Source: Chromera velia (lineage: Eukaryota > Sar > Chromeraceae). From it: a stretch of 15,000 nucleotides of DNA. The position numbers and the translations under genes were made by a program. The first letter of the stretch is position 1. Every line of letters starts with the position of its first letter. Below the pieces are notes generated by a model. That model was not told where the DNA came from. It did not search any database and saw only the letters and a program-made list of their open reading frames with translations. Shown one piece after another: positions 1 through 8,822 of the stretch. Location of the stretch: NCBI GenBank assembly GCA_018398765.1, contig JAHBMJ010000184.1, forward strand, positions 1 to 15,000, written 5' to 3'.

Positions 1-726
1 CTCAAATCAAATATCCAGTCAGGGAGGACCTAGTGTTTAAAGACCTATCAAATACGATCAAATATTTGATCAATATGACTTTCAACCTCAAATATGAAGG
101 TCCCGAAAAAACTTTTGCAAGTACCAATCCGTTACGCATGCTGATTCACATGAAAAAACCTAAATCTTGATGGTTTACTCTCAAAAAAAAAACGTTTTGA
201 GCTGCAGTGAAATTGACGTTTCACCCCCTTTTACTTTATGCAGAGGTAAACCGATCAGCTGAACGTTTTCCCGAACAGCTGTGTTGACTTTTTTGGTGCT
301 GGAATATCTTTTACGGCCCCCTTTTTGAGCGTCTGCAAACCGAAAAGCCGAAAAGCCAGAGAAAAAGCTCTCAGCAGCTCCCACCACCGATCGATTCGAT
401 TCACATTGAAGAAAGTGATCATGAAGAAGAGGAAAAGGAAGTGCCATAAAGCTGAGTGATTGTCACTTCAATTTTGGTACGTGCTCTAACTTTATCGTAT
501 CAACAAAAAGTCATATGCAATTTCAAATCTATCAATTTTACGTTCTTAATCTCTATTAGTACTAGAGTGAGTCTCAGTGACTAGTGTATATACACTGCCA
601 CACAGGCATATTTTATTTACGGAACTAATAAGTTATAATTTTATATATATTTTTTTAAATTTTTGAAACACATATCAGAAATGTTCTGATAACTATTGTC
701 ATGAGAAAAATGATCAGAGTGACAGT

Positions 727-860
727 AAGTCAGTGACTCAGTGAGGAACCCTAAGAGGTTGACCTCAAATCTTACCTCAAATATTAAATATTTGAGGTTG
801 AAGCTCAAATCAAATCAAATCAAATCAAATCAAATTAAATATAATCAAATCAAACATGAT
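727..860 (+). repeat. TCAAA-rich dispersed repeat, copy 1
   Basis: The segment carries a perfect 25-bp palindrome at 774-798 and then a run of ATCAA/TCAAA pentamers (about 803-856) leading into ATGATCACTA. The same arrangement, a CAACCTCAAATC run leading into CTGATCACTA, recurs near 8065-8105. An inverted version lies near 1553-1660, and related TCAAATA sequence opens the window at 1-110. This is probably one repeat family or the decayed end of a transposon. The ends are not defined. Confidence 0.5.
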
Positions 861-1552
861 CACTACATACAATGTTGGTTTGTTGACCTAGCGCATTAAA
901 ATGATTATATACTCAAATAATATAGGCGATACAGAATAATATAGTAGTTATACTTATGAATCAGTCATAAAATGATGAACATTGAATTTTATTAGAATAA
1001 ACTTTTAATAAATATTAAAAATTTGATTTTTACTAGTCTAAAGTTGGTTTTGTAGGTTAAGGTTGACTCAAAATGTAGCCAAATCTGCCTGTTTTTAGCT
1101 ACGATCACTATTATAATTGGACCACTACTACCGTAACTATAAAATTGGTAACCGGGTGGCCACCGTGGCCTAGCGGGTGCCTAGTAACCATCCTAGTACT
1201 TTTGTTACTCCTAACCGTATTATGTACACCAGCTCTAATTTGTTTCACCTAATAAGTTTGATCAATCAGTATAACATCTCGTTCTTAGTTTTCGTCCTTT
1301 TGTTCTGTCTGACACTCCTTGGACTCTGCATGCATATATGGCTTATGAAACTTTATGTTCTTATGCCATGCTAGCCACCTTTCTAGCTGCGCCATTGCTA
1401 ACGTCCTCGTTGGACATAACATGGTAGTTTCGTCAAATCGATCCAGGATCTTCCTTCTTCTGTCTCTTCATTTCGTAAGACGTCTTTCCCTAGGTTACAC
1501 TGAAACTATAGTGTGACACAATTTAAATTGTGACACAATACCTCGTGACCAG

Positions 1553-1660
1553 ATTTGATTTGATAGATTTGGATTTGATTTGATTTGCTTTGACTTGATT
1601 TCATTTGAGACCAAGGCTCTAGATTTGTAAATCTAGGCGGATTTGAGGTTAAACTTCATA
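1553..1660 (-). repeat. TCAAA-rich dispersed repeat, inverted copy
   Basis: A run of GATTTGATTTG pentamers is the reverse complement of the TCAAA run at 803-856. It is followed by a small inverted repeat (CTAGATTTGTAAATCTAG) and GGATTTGAGGTT, which reads AACCTCAAATCC on the other strand. With the copy at 727-860 it forms a loose pair of inverted arms enclosing about 700 bp. Whether these are the ends of one element or two independent copies cannot be decided here. Confidence 0.4.
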
Positions 1661-1838
1661 GGTTCCCTAATATACAAGGCCTCCTAGTTTTTACCAATAA
1701 CAATTCACAATTTTAGGTTTTTGTCTGTCTTTAAAGCAATATGATTCGATTTCAACTTCAAGTTAAAACAACTTTGAAGGCTAAATTGAAGCATACTTTA
1801 TTTTATTAAGATGTGTTTTTATTTGGTATATTAAAGTG

Positions 1839-1843
1839 GTCTT
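1839..1843. repeat. 5-bp target-site duplication, left copy (GTCTT)
   Basis: GTCTT lies directly before the TG of the left LTR and is repeated exactly after the CA of the right LTR at 7875-7879. This fixes both element boundaries and shows that the insertion has not recombined with another copy. Confidence 0.93.
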
Positions 1844-2154
1844 TGTAAGCTGTTTTACTGGAGTCTTAGTACTATCAAATATAGGTGGTTAAAGTCTGAC
1901 AGACATCGGTTGGTTTGGTCTAGCAGTTAATATCAATCTCAAGCATTCTTAGTGATGACGTCAAGCAGACACATCAAGCATGCACTTCACCAAAATCACT
2001 TAATGAAAGCATACCCGATTTCACGATGCGCGGCCTCGATCGTGATACACCCATGCATGCTATGTAGCCTGGGTCCCCCGTCTGGCCTACATCTGCCTAA
2101 CGCTTGCCAACCCTTTATTACTCAGTCTTCTTATTAGGTGGAATGCCCCTCACA
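1844..2154 (-). repeat. 3' LTR of the Ty3/Gypsy element (311 bp)
   Basis: It is homologous along its whole length to 7556-7874. In element orientation it begins TGTGAGGGGCATTCC and ends GCTTACA. By eye it differs from the other LTR by 23 substitutions (21 transitions, 2 transversions) and lacks the 8 bp GCAGTATG present there, giving about 7 percent divergence. An AATAAA motif on the element strand (2114-2119) near the start of the LTR could be part of a promoter or a poly(A) signal. The transcription start was not identified. Confidence 0.95.
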
Positions 2155-2168
2155 CTTGCCCGCCTTTC
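2155..2168 (-). other. Polypurine tract of the retrotransposon
   Basis: On the element strand the 14 bases next to the 3' LTR read GAAAGGCGGGCAAG, with only two pyrimidines. This is the expected place and composition for the primer of plus-strand DNA synthesis after RNase H cleavage. It is short and slightly interrupted, so the exact primer is uncertain. Confidence 0.65.
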
Positions 2169-2357
2169 AAGCTAACGTCCACGCTTAGATCTGAAGACTG
2201 ATATATTAATCATGTATCCATCAAGCGATCGGACAATCAATTCTTATGCCTATCTATCTTTTTATCAAGCGCCTATCTAGCATGCTCTCGAGCGATCGAG
2301 TTATCATCATATATTGTCTCTCACCCTATGCTTTTCCTCCCTCACACTACCCGTCTG
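2169..2357 (-). other. 3' untranslated segment of the retrotransposon
   Basis: This is the segment between the stop of the chromodomain frame and the polypurine tract. It contains scattered CGATCG-type palindromes and pyrimidine-rich stretches but no coding signal. It is about 190 bp long, an ordinary spacer for this element class. Confidence 0.6.
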
Positions 2358-2690
2358 TCATTTTTCTTTCCTTTTAAAATTAGCGATCCTTTCTTTTGCT
2401 TTCTTAAGATTCTTTGCTGGCTCCCATAAAGCATCCTTCACTCCAAAGCCTTTCCATTTGACTAAATAATGCTGCTTCCCTGAAATTCTCTTGCTGTCCA
2501 AAATTCTAGCTACCTCGTACTCAGGGCCCTCGAACCTCGGAAGTTTAACTGCAGGTGGAGGGTCACCCGGCTCTCTCACATACTTCTTCAGATAGTTCAC
2601 ATTCACCACAGGATGAATGTGAACTCCTGCCGGAAAGATTAACTCATACGCTCTTCGTGTGATTGCCCTCTCTACCTCAAAACGACCAAA
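2358..2690 (-). pseudogene. Integrase C-terminal module and chromodomain (end of Pol)
   Basis: Read on from the stop at 2693-2691, this frame first gives the integrase C-terminal fold (FGRFEVERAITRRAYEL, then HPVVNVNYLKKY; compare the family pattern GPF.V...AY.L...HPVFHVS.LK.Y). A chromodomain follows, running from YEVARILDSK to about 50 residues further, with VKWKGF and LWEP motifs. Chromodomains bind methylated histone H3 tails and steer integration of chromoviruses into heterochromatin. The aromatic-cage positions of the HP1 type appear kept as Y, W and F (Tyr of YEV, Trp and Phe of KWKGF). This is the best preserved part of the element, but it is cut off from the upstream Pol frame by several stops and has no ATG of its own. 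Confidence 0.93.
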
Positions 2691-3767
2691 CTATACAGGC
2701 TCAAGCTTCCTCTTTACTCCCTCCGGCCTTCTTTCTTGTTCAAAAAATTCTCTATGCACCAACACCCAATCTCCTGGACCCAATTCCAGTTCCCTATGAT
2801 GACGATCATAATAACGAGCTGCCGTCTCCCTTGCTTGCTCCGCTTGTGCCATCTCTGCCCTGTATCGTGCAGCGAAATCAGCTGTTGCCGGAGACAGCAA
2901 ACTTCCCCGAACAGGCACTGCAGGCAGTCGGATTGGATCAAAGCCATGCACAAATCTAAATGGTGAGAGACCTGTCACTGGATGCACATTGTCTTTATAT
3001 ACAAACTGACATGCCGGCAAAGCCTCGGCCCAGTCTTCCTGATGGTCCATCACGAAACACCTCAACATCTCCCTGATCATTCTGTTGTCTCTCTCTGTCT
3101 GTCCGTCTGTCTACGGGTGTCTAGAAGAGCTCATCTTGATTTTTGATTTCCAGAGTCTTTGCAATTCTGGCCAAAATGCAGAGATGAAGCGAGGATTGCG
3201 ATCAGAGAGAAGAGAACGAAACATACCGACCGAGCACACCACTCTCTCGAATATAATCGATGCTGTCTCTTTTCCTGTGACCTCTTCCCACACCAGGATG
3301 AAAAATACATCCTTTCAAATTGACAAACGATCAACAACAGAGAGAATTCTATCTACAATTCTTCCCTAGTACAGCGTTCTTGGCAGACTAAATAGGAAGT
3401 GGAGAGAAAGAGATTCATATGGACACTCAGAGATAGGCAAAGGATTGAGCAGACCAGGTCTTTTCTGAGTAGAATATTTTGCTCTCTAACAGGCATCACA
3501 CCGAGCCACATACTTCTTGACTGATGAATACATGTTGGGCCAGTAGAACTTACTGTTCAGCTTGAAAAATGTCTTTTCTAGCCCCAGATGTCCTCCGACC
3601 ACCGTGTCATGATGCTCGAAGATCATCTGCCTCTGCAGAACATCAGTCGGAATGACCAATCTGTCTTTGAAATAAAGAAAGCCATCAACGAGAGTGAATG
3701 GTTGAATTCTTATTCTCAAGTGTCGAGGCACAGACACCTCTGAATACTTCAGTACTTCGATGAGCTC
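2691..3767 (-). pseudogene. Integrase, broken by five in-frame stops
   Basis: The element's integrase should join cDNA to the chromosome. One frame carries the whole domain. The N-terminal zinc site is visible at 3737-3486 (HH...GGH and CDAC, with 29 residues between the last His and the first Cys). The core follows: the second catalytic Asp in LLSDRNPRF (codon 3203-3201) and the Glu in TDGQTER (codon 3095-3093), exactly 35 residues apart, and then a basic C-terminal part ending KLEPV. The first catalytic Asp is replaced by His (codon 3401-3399, in ESLSLHFLF). Stops lie at 3488-3486, 3368-3366, 3317-3315, 3113-3111 and 2693-2691. The stop at 3113 replaces the Gln of the family motif HPQTDGQTER. 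The protein cannot be made and would lack an active-site residue. Confidence 0.94.
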
Positions 3768-5012
3768 CTAAAAGAATCTTTCTTTTTTGTATCCTCCTTT
3801 TACTTCTTTCAAGAACTCTTCATTCACATCCACTCTCATCTCAATGCCTGCCAACAGTCCTTTTGCTTCCTTTTTTTCTTCCTTTCTCTTTTCAGTCTTT
3901 TCTTCCGCTCCCTGCTTTTGCTCAGTTCTCACAGGCTTTCTGCTCAATGCATCTGCCACCCGATTCTTACTTCCAGGCACGTATCGAGGCGTGATACCTA
4001 TCTGGTCCAACAACAAAACCCAACCGTTACGACGCATGCGAGGAGACATTTGCATTCGATCGGTGGTCGACGTGACTGTCTTCAAACTTTCATGATCACT
4101 CCATACCTGGGTTGTGCATGAAACGTACGGATGCCAGATCTTGACTGCGAACACACAAGCGAGGAACTCCTTGTCTCTAATGTGGTAGTTCTTCTCTGCT
4201 GGGCTCATTGTTCTCGAAGCAAATGCACACGGCCGAAGGATCCCGACATGTGGATCCTTCTGCATGAGCACAGCAGCAACGGTCACAGTCTTTTCACACA
4301 CATCAGCAAAAATTTTAAATGGACGAGTAGGATCAGGAATGTATAATTCAGTCACCTGCTTGACTGCTTCTTTGACTGCCTCAAAACTCGCCTGCTGCTC
4401 TTCTTTCCACTCAAACTTCACCATCTTTTTCAGCAAGCGATAAAGAAGCATAGCCTTCTTACTGAATTCAAATACAAAACGTCTCACCCAAGAAGCCAAA
4501 CCAAGAAAAGAATGCAACTCACTCACATTCTTGGGCACTGGCCAGTTTTGTATCTCTTTTGTTTTCTTTGTCTCTGGTCTCACTCCTTTCTCTGAGATCC
4601 TCAGCCCCAAGAATGTCATCTCTCTTTGAAAAAAATGATACTTCGACAGCTTTGCAAACAGATTTGCCTGTCTAAGGAGAAAAAGAACACGAGAGACATG
4701 CCGTTCATGTTCCTCTCTCATCTTTGAATAAATTAGAATATTATCCAAAAATACAGATACATACCGATCAAGGCACTCCCTCAACATATACTGAATGAAT
4801 CGCATGGCTGCTGATGGGGCCTTCGTTAATCCAAAAGAGACCACCAGCCATTCATAATTCCCATACCTCGCCGTGAAGGCTGTTTTGGGCACGTCTTTCT
4901 CTCTCATTCTCATCTGATGGTAGTACTGCTGAAGATTAAGAGCCATGAAAAATTTTGCCCCATACAGCCTATCGATCAAATCTTGAGGATGAGGCAATGG
5001 ATGCTTATCCTT
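3768..5012 (-). pseudogene. Reverse transcriptase catalytic core and RNase H
   Basis: This 409-codon open stretch holds most of RT and all of RNase H. RT would copy element RNA into DNA. Landmarks are KDKHPLP entering the frame at 5012, FFMALNLQQYYHQ (motif A), VVSFGLTKAPS, VFLDNILIYS (motif C) and FLGLASWVRRFV. Two of the three RT catalytic aspartates are lost. Motif A has Asn for Asp (codon 4937-4935). The YLDD box reads FLDN (4751-4740), with Asn at codon 4742-4740. RNase H keeps its four acidic residues, counted from codon 4997: Asp222 in FADV, Glu267 in RDKEFL, Asp291 in SDHESL and Asp339 in VADALS. A Lys/Glu-rich linker follows. The stretch ends at a TAG (3770-3768), after which the same frame continues straight into integrase. 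It is therefore catalytically dead even where it is open. Confidence 0.95.
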
Positions 5013-6139
5013 TACATGATTCTATTTAATCTCGTATAGTCACAACACATCCTCATTGTCCCATCCTTCTTTGTCACAAACAAAACTGGTGCTGCAAAAG
5101 GAGAACAAGACGGTCGAATGAATCTTTGCTTCAAGTATGTATCAACTTGCTTCCTCAATTGATCCAGCTCACCCAAAGAGAAACGATAGGGTGCCACTGG
5201 GCGAGCTGGAGGCAAATGTCCTGGTTTGAGATCTATCTTGAAGTCAAGGCCTTCCCCTCGGGACGGCGGCAACCCTGTCAAGGAATCAGGAAAGAGAGAT
5301 GCATTGTCTCCCACAATTCTCTTCACGTCGATCGGCATGGTCGATTTCTTCAGGTACTCACGAACCTTAGTCAATTCAGACGAAGAGAAAACAGGATGAT
5401 CAGAAGGAAGAGAAGAGAGAAAATCATCATTCATTGCCTCACTACCCCTAAGTCCCTTTCCATTCTCCCCAGCATTCTTTCTCCCCCTGTCTTCACTGAC
5501 TTCATGCAATTTCTGAACCCTGCAGGCAATCTTAGTGGACTCACCGAAAGGGATTTCTGTCTGCAGTCTGACTAGATGGCAGACAGCTCCTTTCCGGATC
5601 GCCCGCTTTGCCTGCACAGAAGAGAGAAGAGGAGGAGTGCTGAATATTTGTTCCTCGTCCTCTTCCTCCAACTCCACATCTAGAACCCAATAAATTAATT
5701 TCCCTCTGAACCAAAAATGCAGACTTTAAGACGACCACTGTAGTTCAGGCTCATAGGTACGACCTCACTTTGTCCTCAAGATCAAATCATACTCATCTAG
5801 GTCGGCCAACATTGCACCCACTGTCTTTTAATACCCCTGAATGTTGATCGGCATTGTGGGTGCACACTCACAGACCGACTGAGTCTTTGAGGACTTGAGG
5901 GCACCGTGTAAGTTGACGGGTCGTCTCAATCTGCACACATGGAGATGGTGGGCATGAGCAAAACGACGGTCAAAATAAATATCATCTGCACCCGAATCAA
6001 CCAAAACTCTGACAGATATACCAGCCACTCGACCTGAAAACACAAACAACCCTGGACGGACCCCTGATTCATTTTCCTCCTCCTTCATTTTCCTCCTCTT
6101 CATTCTCAGAGCTTCCTCCCATCTCGGGGCACTGACCAC
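5012..6139 (-). pseudogene. Protease and N-terminal part of reverse transcriptase
   Basis: This is a second reading frame, +1 relative to the Gag frame. The protease shows the retropepsin active site in VRVLVDSGADDIYF (catalytic Asp codon 5998-5996); this enzyme cuts the Gag-Pol polyprotein. The flap and second half are degraded (LADLDEYDLIL is still visible). Stops fall at 5830-5828, 5767-5765 and 5728-5726. From 5725 to 5012 the frame is open through an acidic linker into RT: LPPSRGEG, DFKIDLKPG, PYRFSLGELDQLRKQ, FIRPSCSPFAAPVLFV, DGTMRMCCDYTRLN. At the TAA 5014-5012 the frame breaks, and the rest of RT continues in the other frame from 5012. The two pieces abut within a normal RT domain, so an indel of one or two bases at about 5012-5017 is the likely cause. 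Confidence 0.92.
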
Positions 6140-7442
6140 AAATTTCGAGTCCTTTTGCTCCTATCACTTTATCCGTCTCGAAACCTCCGTAGATCGTTCG
6201 AACTCCCCTACCTGCTGGCTTCCTTCCACTTCTTTCTCTCCCTCTGGAACCACCGTCTCTGCATCCCCCTCTCCACTGTGACTGGCCTAGAGGTGGCCAT
6301 GCTTGGGCGGTCGGGAATGGAGCTCCAAATCCTCTGCGATCTCCCTGGTATCCGCCTCTGCCCTGCCCCCATCCCCCCTGCCTGAAGTCTCCACGGAATC
6401 TCCCGTAGTTCTGCGAGTCCTGAGGATTCCCTCCGCCAGTGAGTCTCCGCATTTCAGAAAAGTTTCCGCCGAGTCCAAAAAAGGGACCTGGACACTGTCT
6501 AGCAGTATGTCCTGCGAGACAGCATCTGAAACACCTTCCTTCTACAATGCAGAGAGACCTCTCTGCTGGTGTGAGTGGTGGTGGGAGTTGACGGACCCCA
6601 TACAGGTCTATGGGGGCGGGCCTTTCCTCTTGTCCCAGTGGAGAGTTGCATCAGGCACTCTCCCCACCACTCTCGAAGGCACTCGGCCTTTGGAAGTCTC
6701 GTGTCCCGCCTCGCAGTCCTTCTCCACCAGAGAAAAAGACCTCAAGCTCGCTTGCCGTCTTCATGGTGATGACCAAGTTGACCGGATGCGCCTTGTTTGT
6801 TCCAAGGCGGACATCTGCTAGCAAACCAGAGATGCAGTCTTCAACGATGTCTTCCTTGATCAACCGGCCCTTCAGTTTCGCAACAAGGGGCTTGAATCAC
6901 TTGTTGTAGTCGTCGACCCTAGCTCCAGTGCATCGGCACTTCTTCAGGTCCTTTCTGGCCTTCTGTCTGGCCAGTATGTCTGAATAGTGCGTGATGAGGG
7001 CAGCCTTCAACGACCCCTAGTTCTGGAATGGTCCGTTCTCGACCTCATAGAGATCAAACCATTCCTTGAGGTCCTGGGACATTCTGTTCTTTGCCACCAG
7101 TACCTTGTCCAGGTCCAACACTTTCTTAAGTTTGTAGAAGTCTTTCACGTCTTTCAACCACCTGGTCAGCTTGGCCTTCACTCCAGAGAACAGAGTAGGG
7201 GCCTTGCATAGCTTCATGTAGTGTAATGAGGACGCAGTTGTACTTTGTGCTGGCATAATGGCAGGTGATGTCACCGTTGCCTGGACAGATTCCTGAGGGG
7301 CTTGAGAAACAAGTAATTACAGAGTTTCTCCATGCAGCTTTTGCGTCGTCTGCATAGAGTCAATCCGCTAAGACAATCCTTCAAGGGCCCCAACGACCTG
7401 TAGAATCCCTGGAGCTGGTATATCCTCTGTCACACCTTCCAT
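6069..7442 (-). pseudogene. Gag polyprotein, five internal stops
   Basis: Gag forms the retrotransposon particle and binds its RNA. One frame runs 457 codons from an ATG at 7442-7440 to a TGA at 6071-6069. The N-terminal half has the usual helical Gag capsid look (GVKAKLTRWLKDVKDFY, then LKEWFDLY). At codons 304-317 (6533-6492) there is a perfect CX2CX4HX4C zinc knuckle (CFRCCLAGHTARQC). A Gly/Arg-rich nucleic-acid-binding stretch follows at about codons 350-375, and near the end there is a lone CXXC (CGQC) that may be the remnant of a second knuckle. In-frame stops lie at 7370-7368, 7319-7317, 7019-7017, 6899-6897 and 6653-6651. The start was chosen because it is the first ATG after the leader in the frame of the knuckle. 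The 5' end is a little uncertain. Confidence 0.88.
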
Positions 7443-7538
7443 CGACGTTACGGTATGGAGTTGACAGTTGGTAGACTGAACCAGTCTGAGTATACTGAAT
7501 TCAACAAGAGCGTTCTCCCTTAACTGAGGGTAGAACGA
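7443..7538 (-). other. 5' leader of the retrotransposon
   Basis: This is the short untranslated leader between the primer-binding region and the Gag ATG at 7442. It would hold packaging signals. I see no specific structure in it. Confidence 0.55.
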
Positions 7539-7555
7539 GGCTCTGAACTACTAGA
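7539..7555 (-). other. Probable tRNA primer-binding site, diverged
   Basis: The primer-binding site must lie just inside the 5' LTR. On the plus strand this segment reads GGCTCTGAACTACTAGA. Its first part resembles the 3' end of initiator tRNA-Met (GCTCTGATACCA), the common primer of plant and many fungal LTR elements, but two bases appear inserted and the final CCA is not intact. A self-priming mechanism as in Tf1/sushi elements is the alternative. The site is probably no longer functional. Confidence 0.4.
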
Positions 7556-7874
7556 TGTAAGCTGTTTTACTAGAGTCTTAGTAGTATCAGATACAGGTGG
7601 TTAAAGTTTGACAGACATCGGTTAGTTTGGTCTAGCAGTTAATATCAATCTCAAGCATTCTTAATGATGATGTCAAGCAGATACGTCAAGCATGCATTTC
7701 ACCAAAATCACTTAATGAAAGCATGCCCGACTTCAGGATGCGCGGCCTCGATCGTGATACACCCATGCACGCTACGTGGCCCGGGTCCCCCGTCCGGCCC
7801 ACATCTGGCAGTATGCCTGACGCTTGCCAGCCCTTTATTACTCAGTCTTCTTATTAGGCGGAATGCCCCTCACA
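7556..7874 (-). repeat. 5' LTR of the Ty3/Gypsy element (319 bp)
   Basis: It is homologous to the LTR at 1844-2154 and is 8 bp longer because of GCAGTATG within ACATCTG-GCAGTATG-CCTGACG. In element orientation it starts TGTGAGGGGC and ends GCTTACA. As the 5' LTR it should drive transcription of the element. AATAAA on the element strand lies at 7839-7834. It retains more CpG sites than the other LTR: at least seven differences are CG here and TG or CA there. Confidence 0.95.
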
Positions 7875-7879
7875 GTCTT
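7875..7879. repeat. 5-bp target-site duplication, right copy (GTCTT)
   Basis: Exact repeat of 1839-1843, directly after the CA end of the LTR. Confidence 0.93.
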
Positions 7880-8352
7880 TGTAAAAAATAATTATAAAAT
7901 GGGGGGTCTGGGCCACAGACTGGGTAGCGAAGCCCCCCAAGGCACAGATTAGCACAGATTTAAGGTTAAAAGTTAGCTTTGAGGTAGATCTGATATATAT
8001 AGATTTGATAGAGGTATCAGAGCAAGCCCTATCAGACCTGCAGATTTGATTTGAGGTGAAGCCCAACCTCAAATCAAATCAAATCAAATTAAACCTGATC
8101 ACTAACAATATCCTATACACTAGTACTGGTGACATAAATAATTTAGCAAATAATTGTATCACAATAGGTGTGATGAAATAGTTAGAATAACTTAAGTGTG
8201 ATGAAATTATTAGACGAAAAAGCAACGTAAAGATATTTAAACAATCTCCTAGAGATTAAGTTTATCCTAGACTTTCAAAGTGACTTAAAGTCTTCACAGT
8301 CGTGGAAGTTTAGACTGTTCTTCTATATATTTATTCATCCTAGCATTTACCT
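7880..8352. other. AT-rich intergenic region with a TCAAA-repeat copy
   Basis: No gene is seen. The pre-insertion sequence continues from the left flank here. At about 8040-8105 there is a further copy of the TCAAA-rich repeat: GATTTGATTTGAGG, a short spacer, then CCTCAAATCAAATC, a small inverted repeat leading into CTGATCACTA as in the copy at 727-860. A loose direct repeat of TGTGATGAAAT occurs at about 8170-8210. Confidence 0.5.
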
Positions 8353-8822
8353 TACTTAGTCACTCACCTAGTCACTCACCTCACTTATTCACTCACTCAC
8401 CTCACCTCAGTGACCTCACTCACCTCACTTACTTACTCATTCACTCATTCACTCACTCACTCACTATCACTCATTCACTCAGTCACTCACTCACTCACTT
8501 ACCTCACTCACTTACTCATTCACTCACTCGCTCACTCATTCATTCATTCATTCACTCACTTATTCACTCACTCAGTCACTCACTCACTCACTTACTCACT
8601 CGCTCACTCATTCATTTATTCATTCATTCATTCACTCACTTATTCACTCACTCAGTCACTCACTCACTCACTCACTCATCCACTCATCTGACTTATTCAC
8701 TAACTCACTTACTCATTCACTCACTCAATGAGTCACTCAATCACTCACTTAGTACCTCACTCACCCACTCACTCCGAGTCACTCATTCACTCACTGAGTC
8801 TCACTCATTCACTTATACTCAC
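8353..8822. repeat. Long 4-bp-period simple repeat, (TCAC/TCAT/TTAC)n
   Basis: About 470 bp are built almost entirely of TCAC, TCAT, TTAC and TCAG tetramers. A higher-order repeat is visible: a segment starting CTCGCTCACTCATT occurs at 8527 and again at 8599 (72 bp apart), and TATTCACTCACTCAG occurs at 8561 and 8641 (80 bp apart), so blocks have duplicated. Open frames giving Ser-Leu-Thr-His runs on the plus strand come from the repeat and are not genes. Confidence 0.95.

Larger units (their letters stand above)
1..1843. other. AT-rich non-coding region with dispersed TCAAA repeats
   Basis: I see no convincing gene here. The stretch is AT-rich and holds several perfect short palindromes (56-71, centred on AAATATTT; 583-596, AGTGTATATACACT; 774-798, two 12-bp arms around one A). 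It also holds TCAAA-rich repeat segments, listed separately. The segment at about 190-450 is less AT-rich and has an 88-codon minus-strand open frame, but it shows no recognisable motif and no partner exon. The region ends at the target-site duplication of the retrotransposon. Confidence 0.6.
1844..7874 (-). mobile_element. Ty3/Gypsy chromovirus LTR retrotransposon, full length but inactivated
   Basis: This is a complete LTR retrotransposon read on the minus strand. Two LTRs (1844-2154 and 7556-7874) begin and end with TG...CA and are flanked by the perfect 5-bp repeat GTCTT (1839-1843 and 7875-7879), the usual Ty3/Gypsy target duplication. In coding order it holds a leader, Gag with a CCHC knuckle, protease (DSGA), RT, RNase H, integrase (HHCC then DDE) and a terminal chromodomain. 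Integrase downstream of RT defines Ty3/Gypsy, and the C-terminal chromodomain defines the chromovirus branch. The length, 6031 bp, is normal. The copy is dead: at least a dozen in-frame stops, a frame break in RT, and lost catalytic residues in RT and integrase. It could move only if supplied in trans, and even that is doubtful. Confidence 0.97.

Noticed and set aside
181-447. 88-codon minus-strand frame in a less AT-rich patch
   Set aside because: No motif, no partner exon, and a length compatible with chance.
1166-1177. Perfect match to the tRNA A-box consensus (TGGCCTAGCGGG)
   Set aside because: No B box (GGTTCRANYCC) follows at a usable distance and no cloverleaf can be drawn, so neither a tRNA nor a SINE promoter is supported.
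5126-5575. 149-codon plus-strand frame, and other plus-strand frames across 2663-7211
   Set aside because: They are antisense shadows of the retrotransposon's Gag and Pol genes, whose domain motifs are unmistakable on the minus strand.
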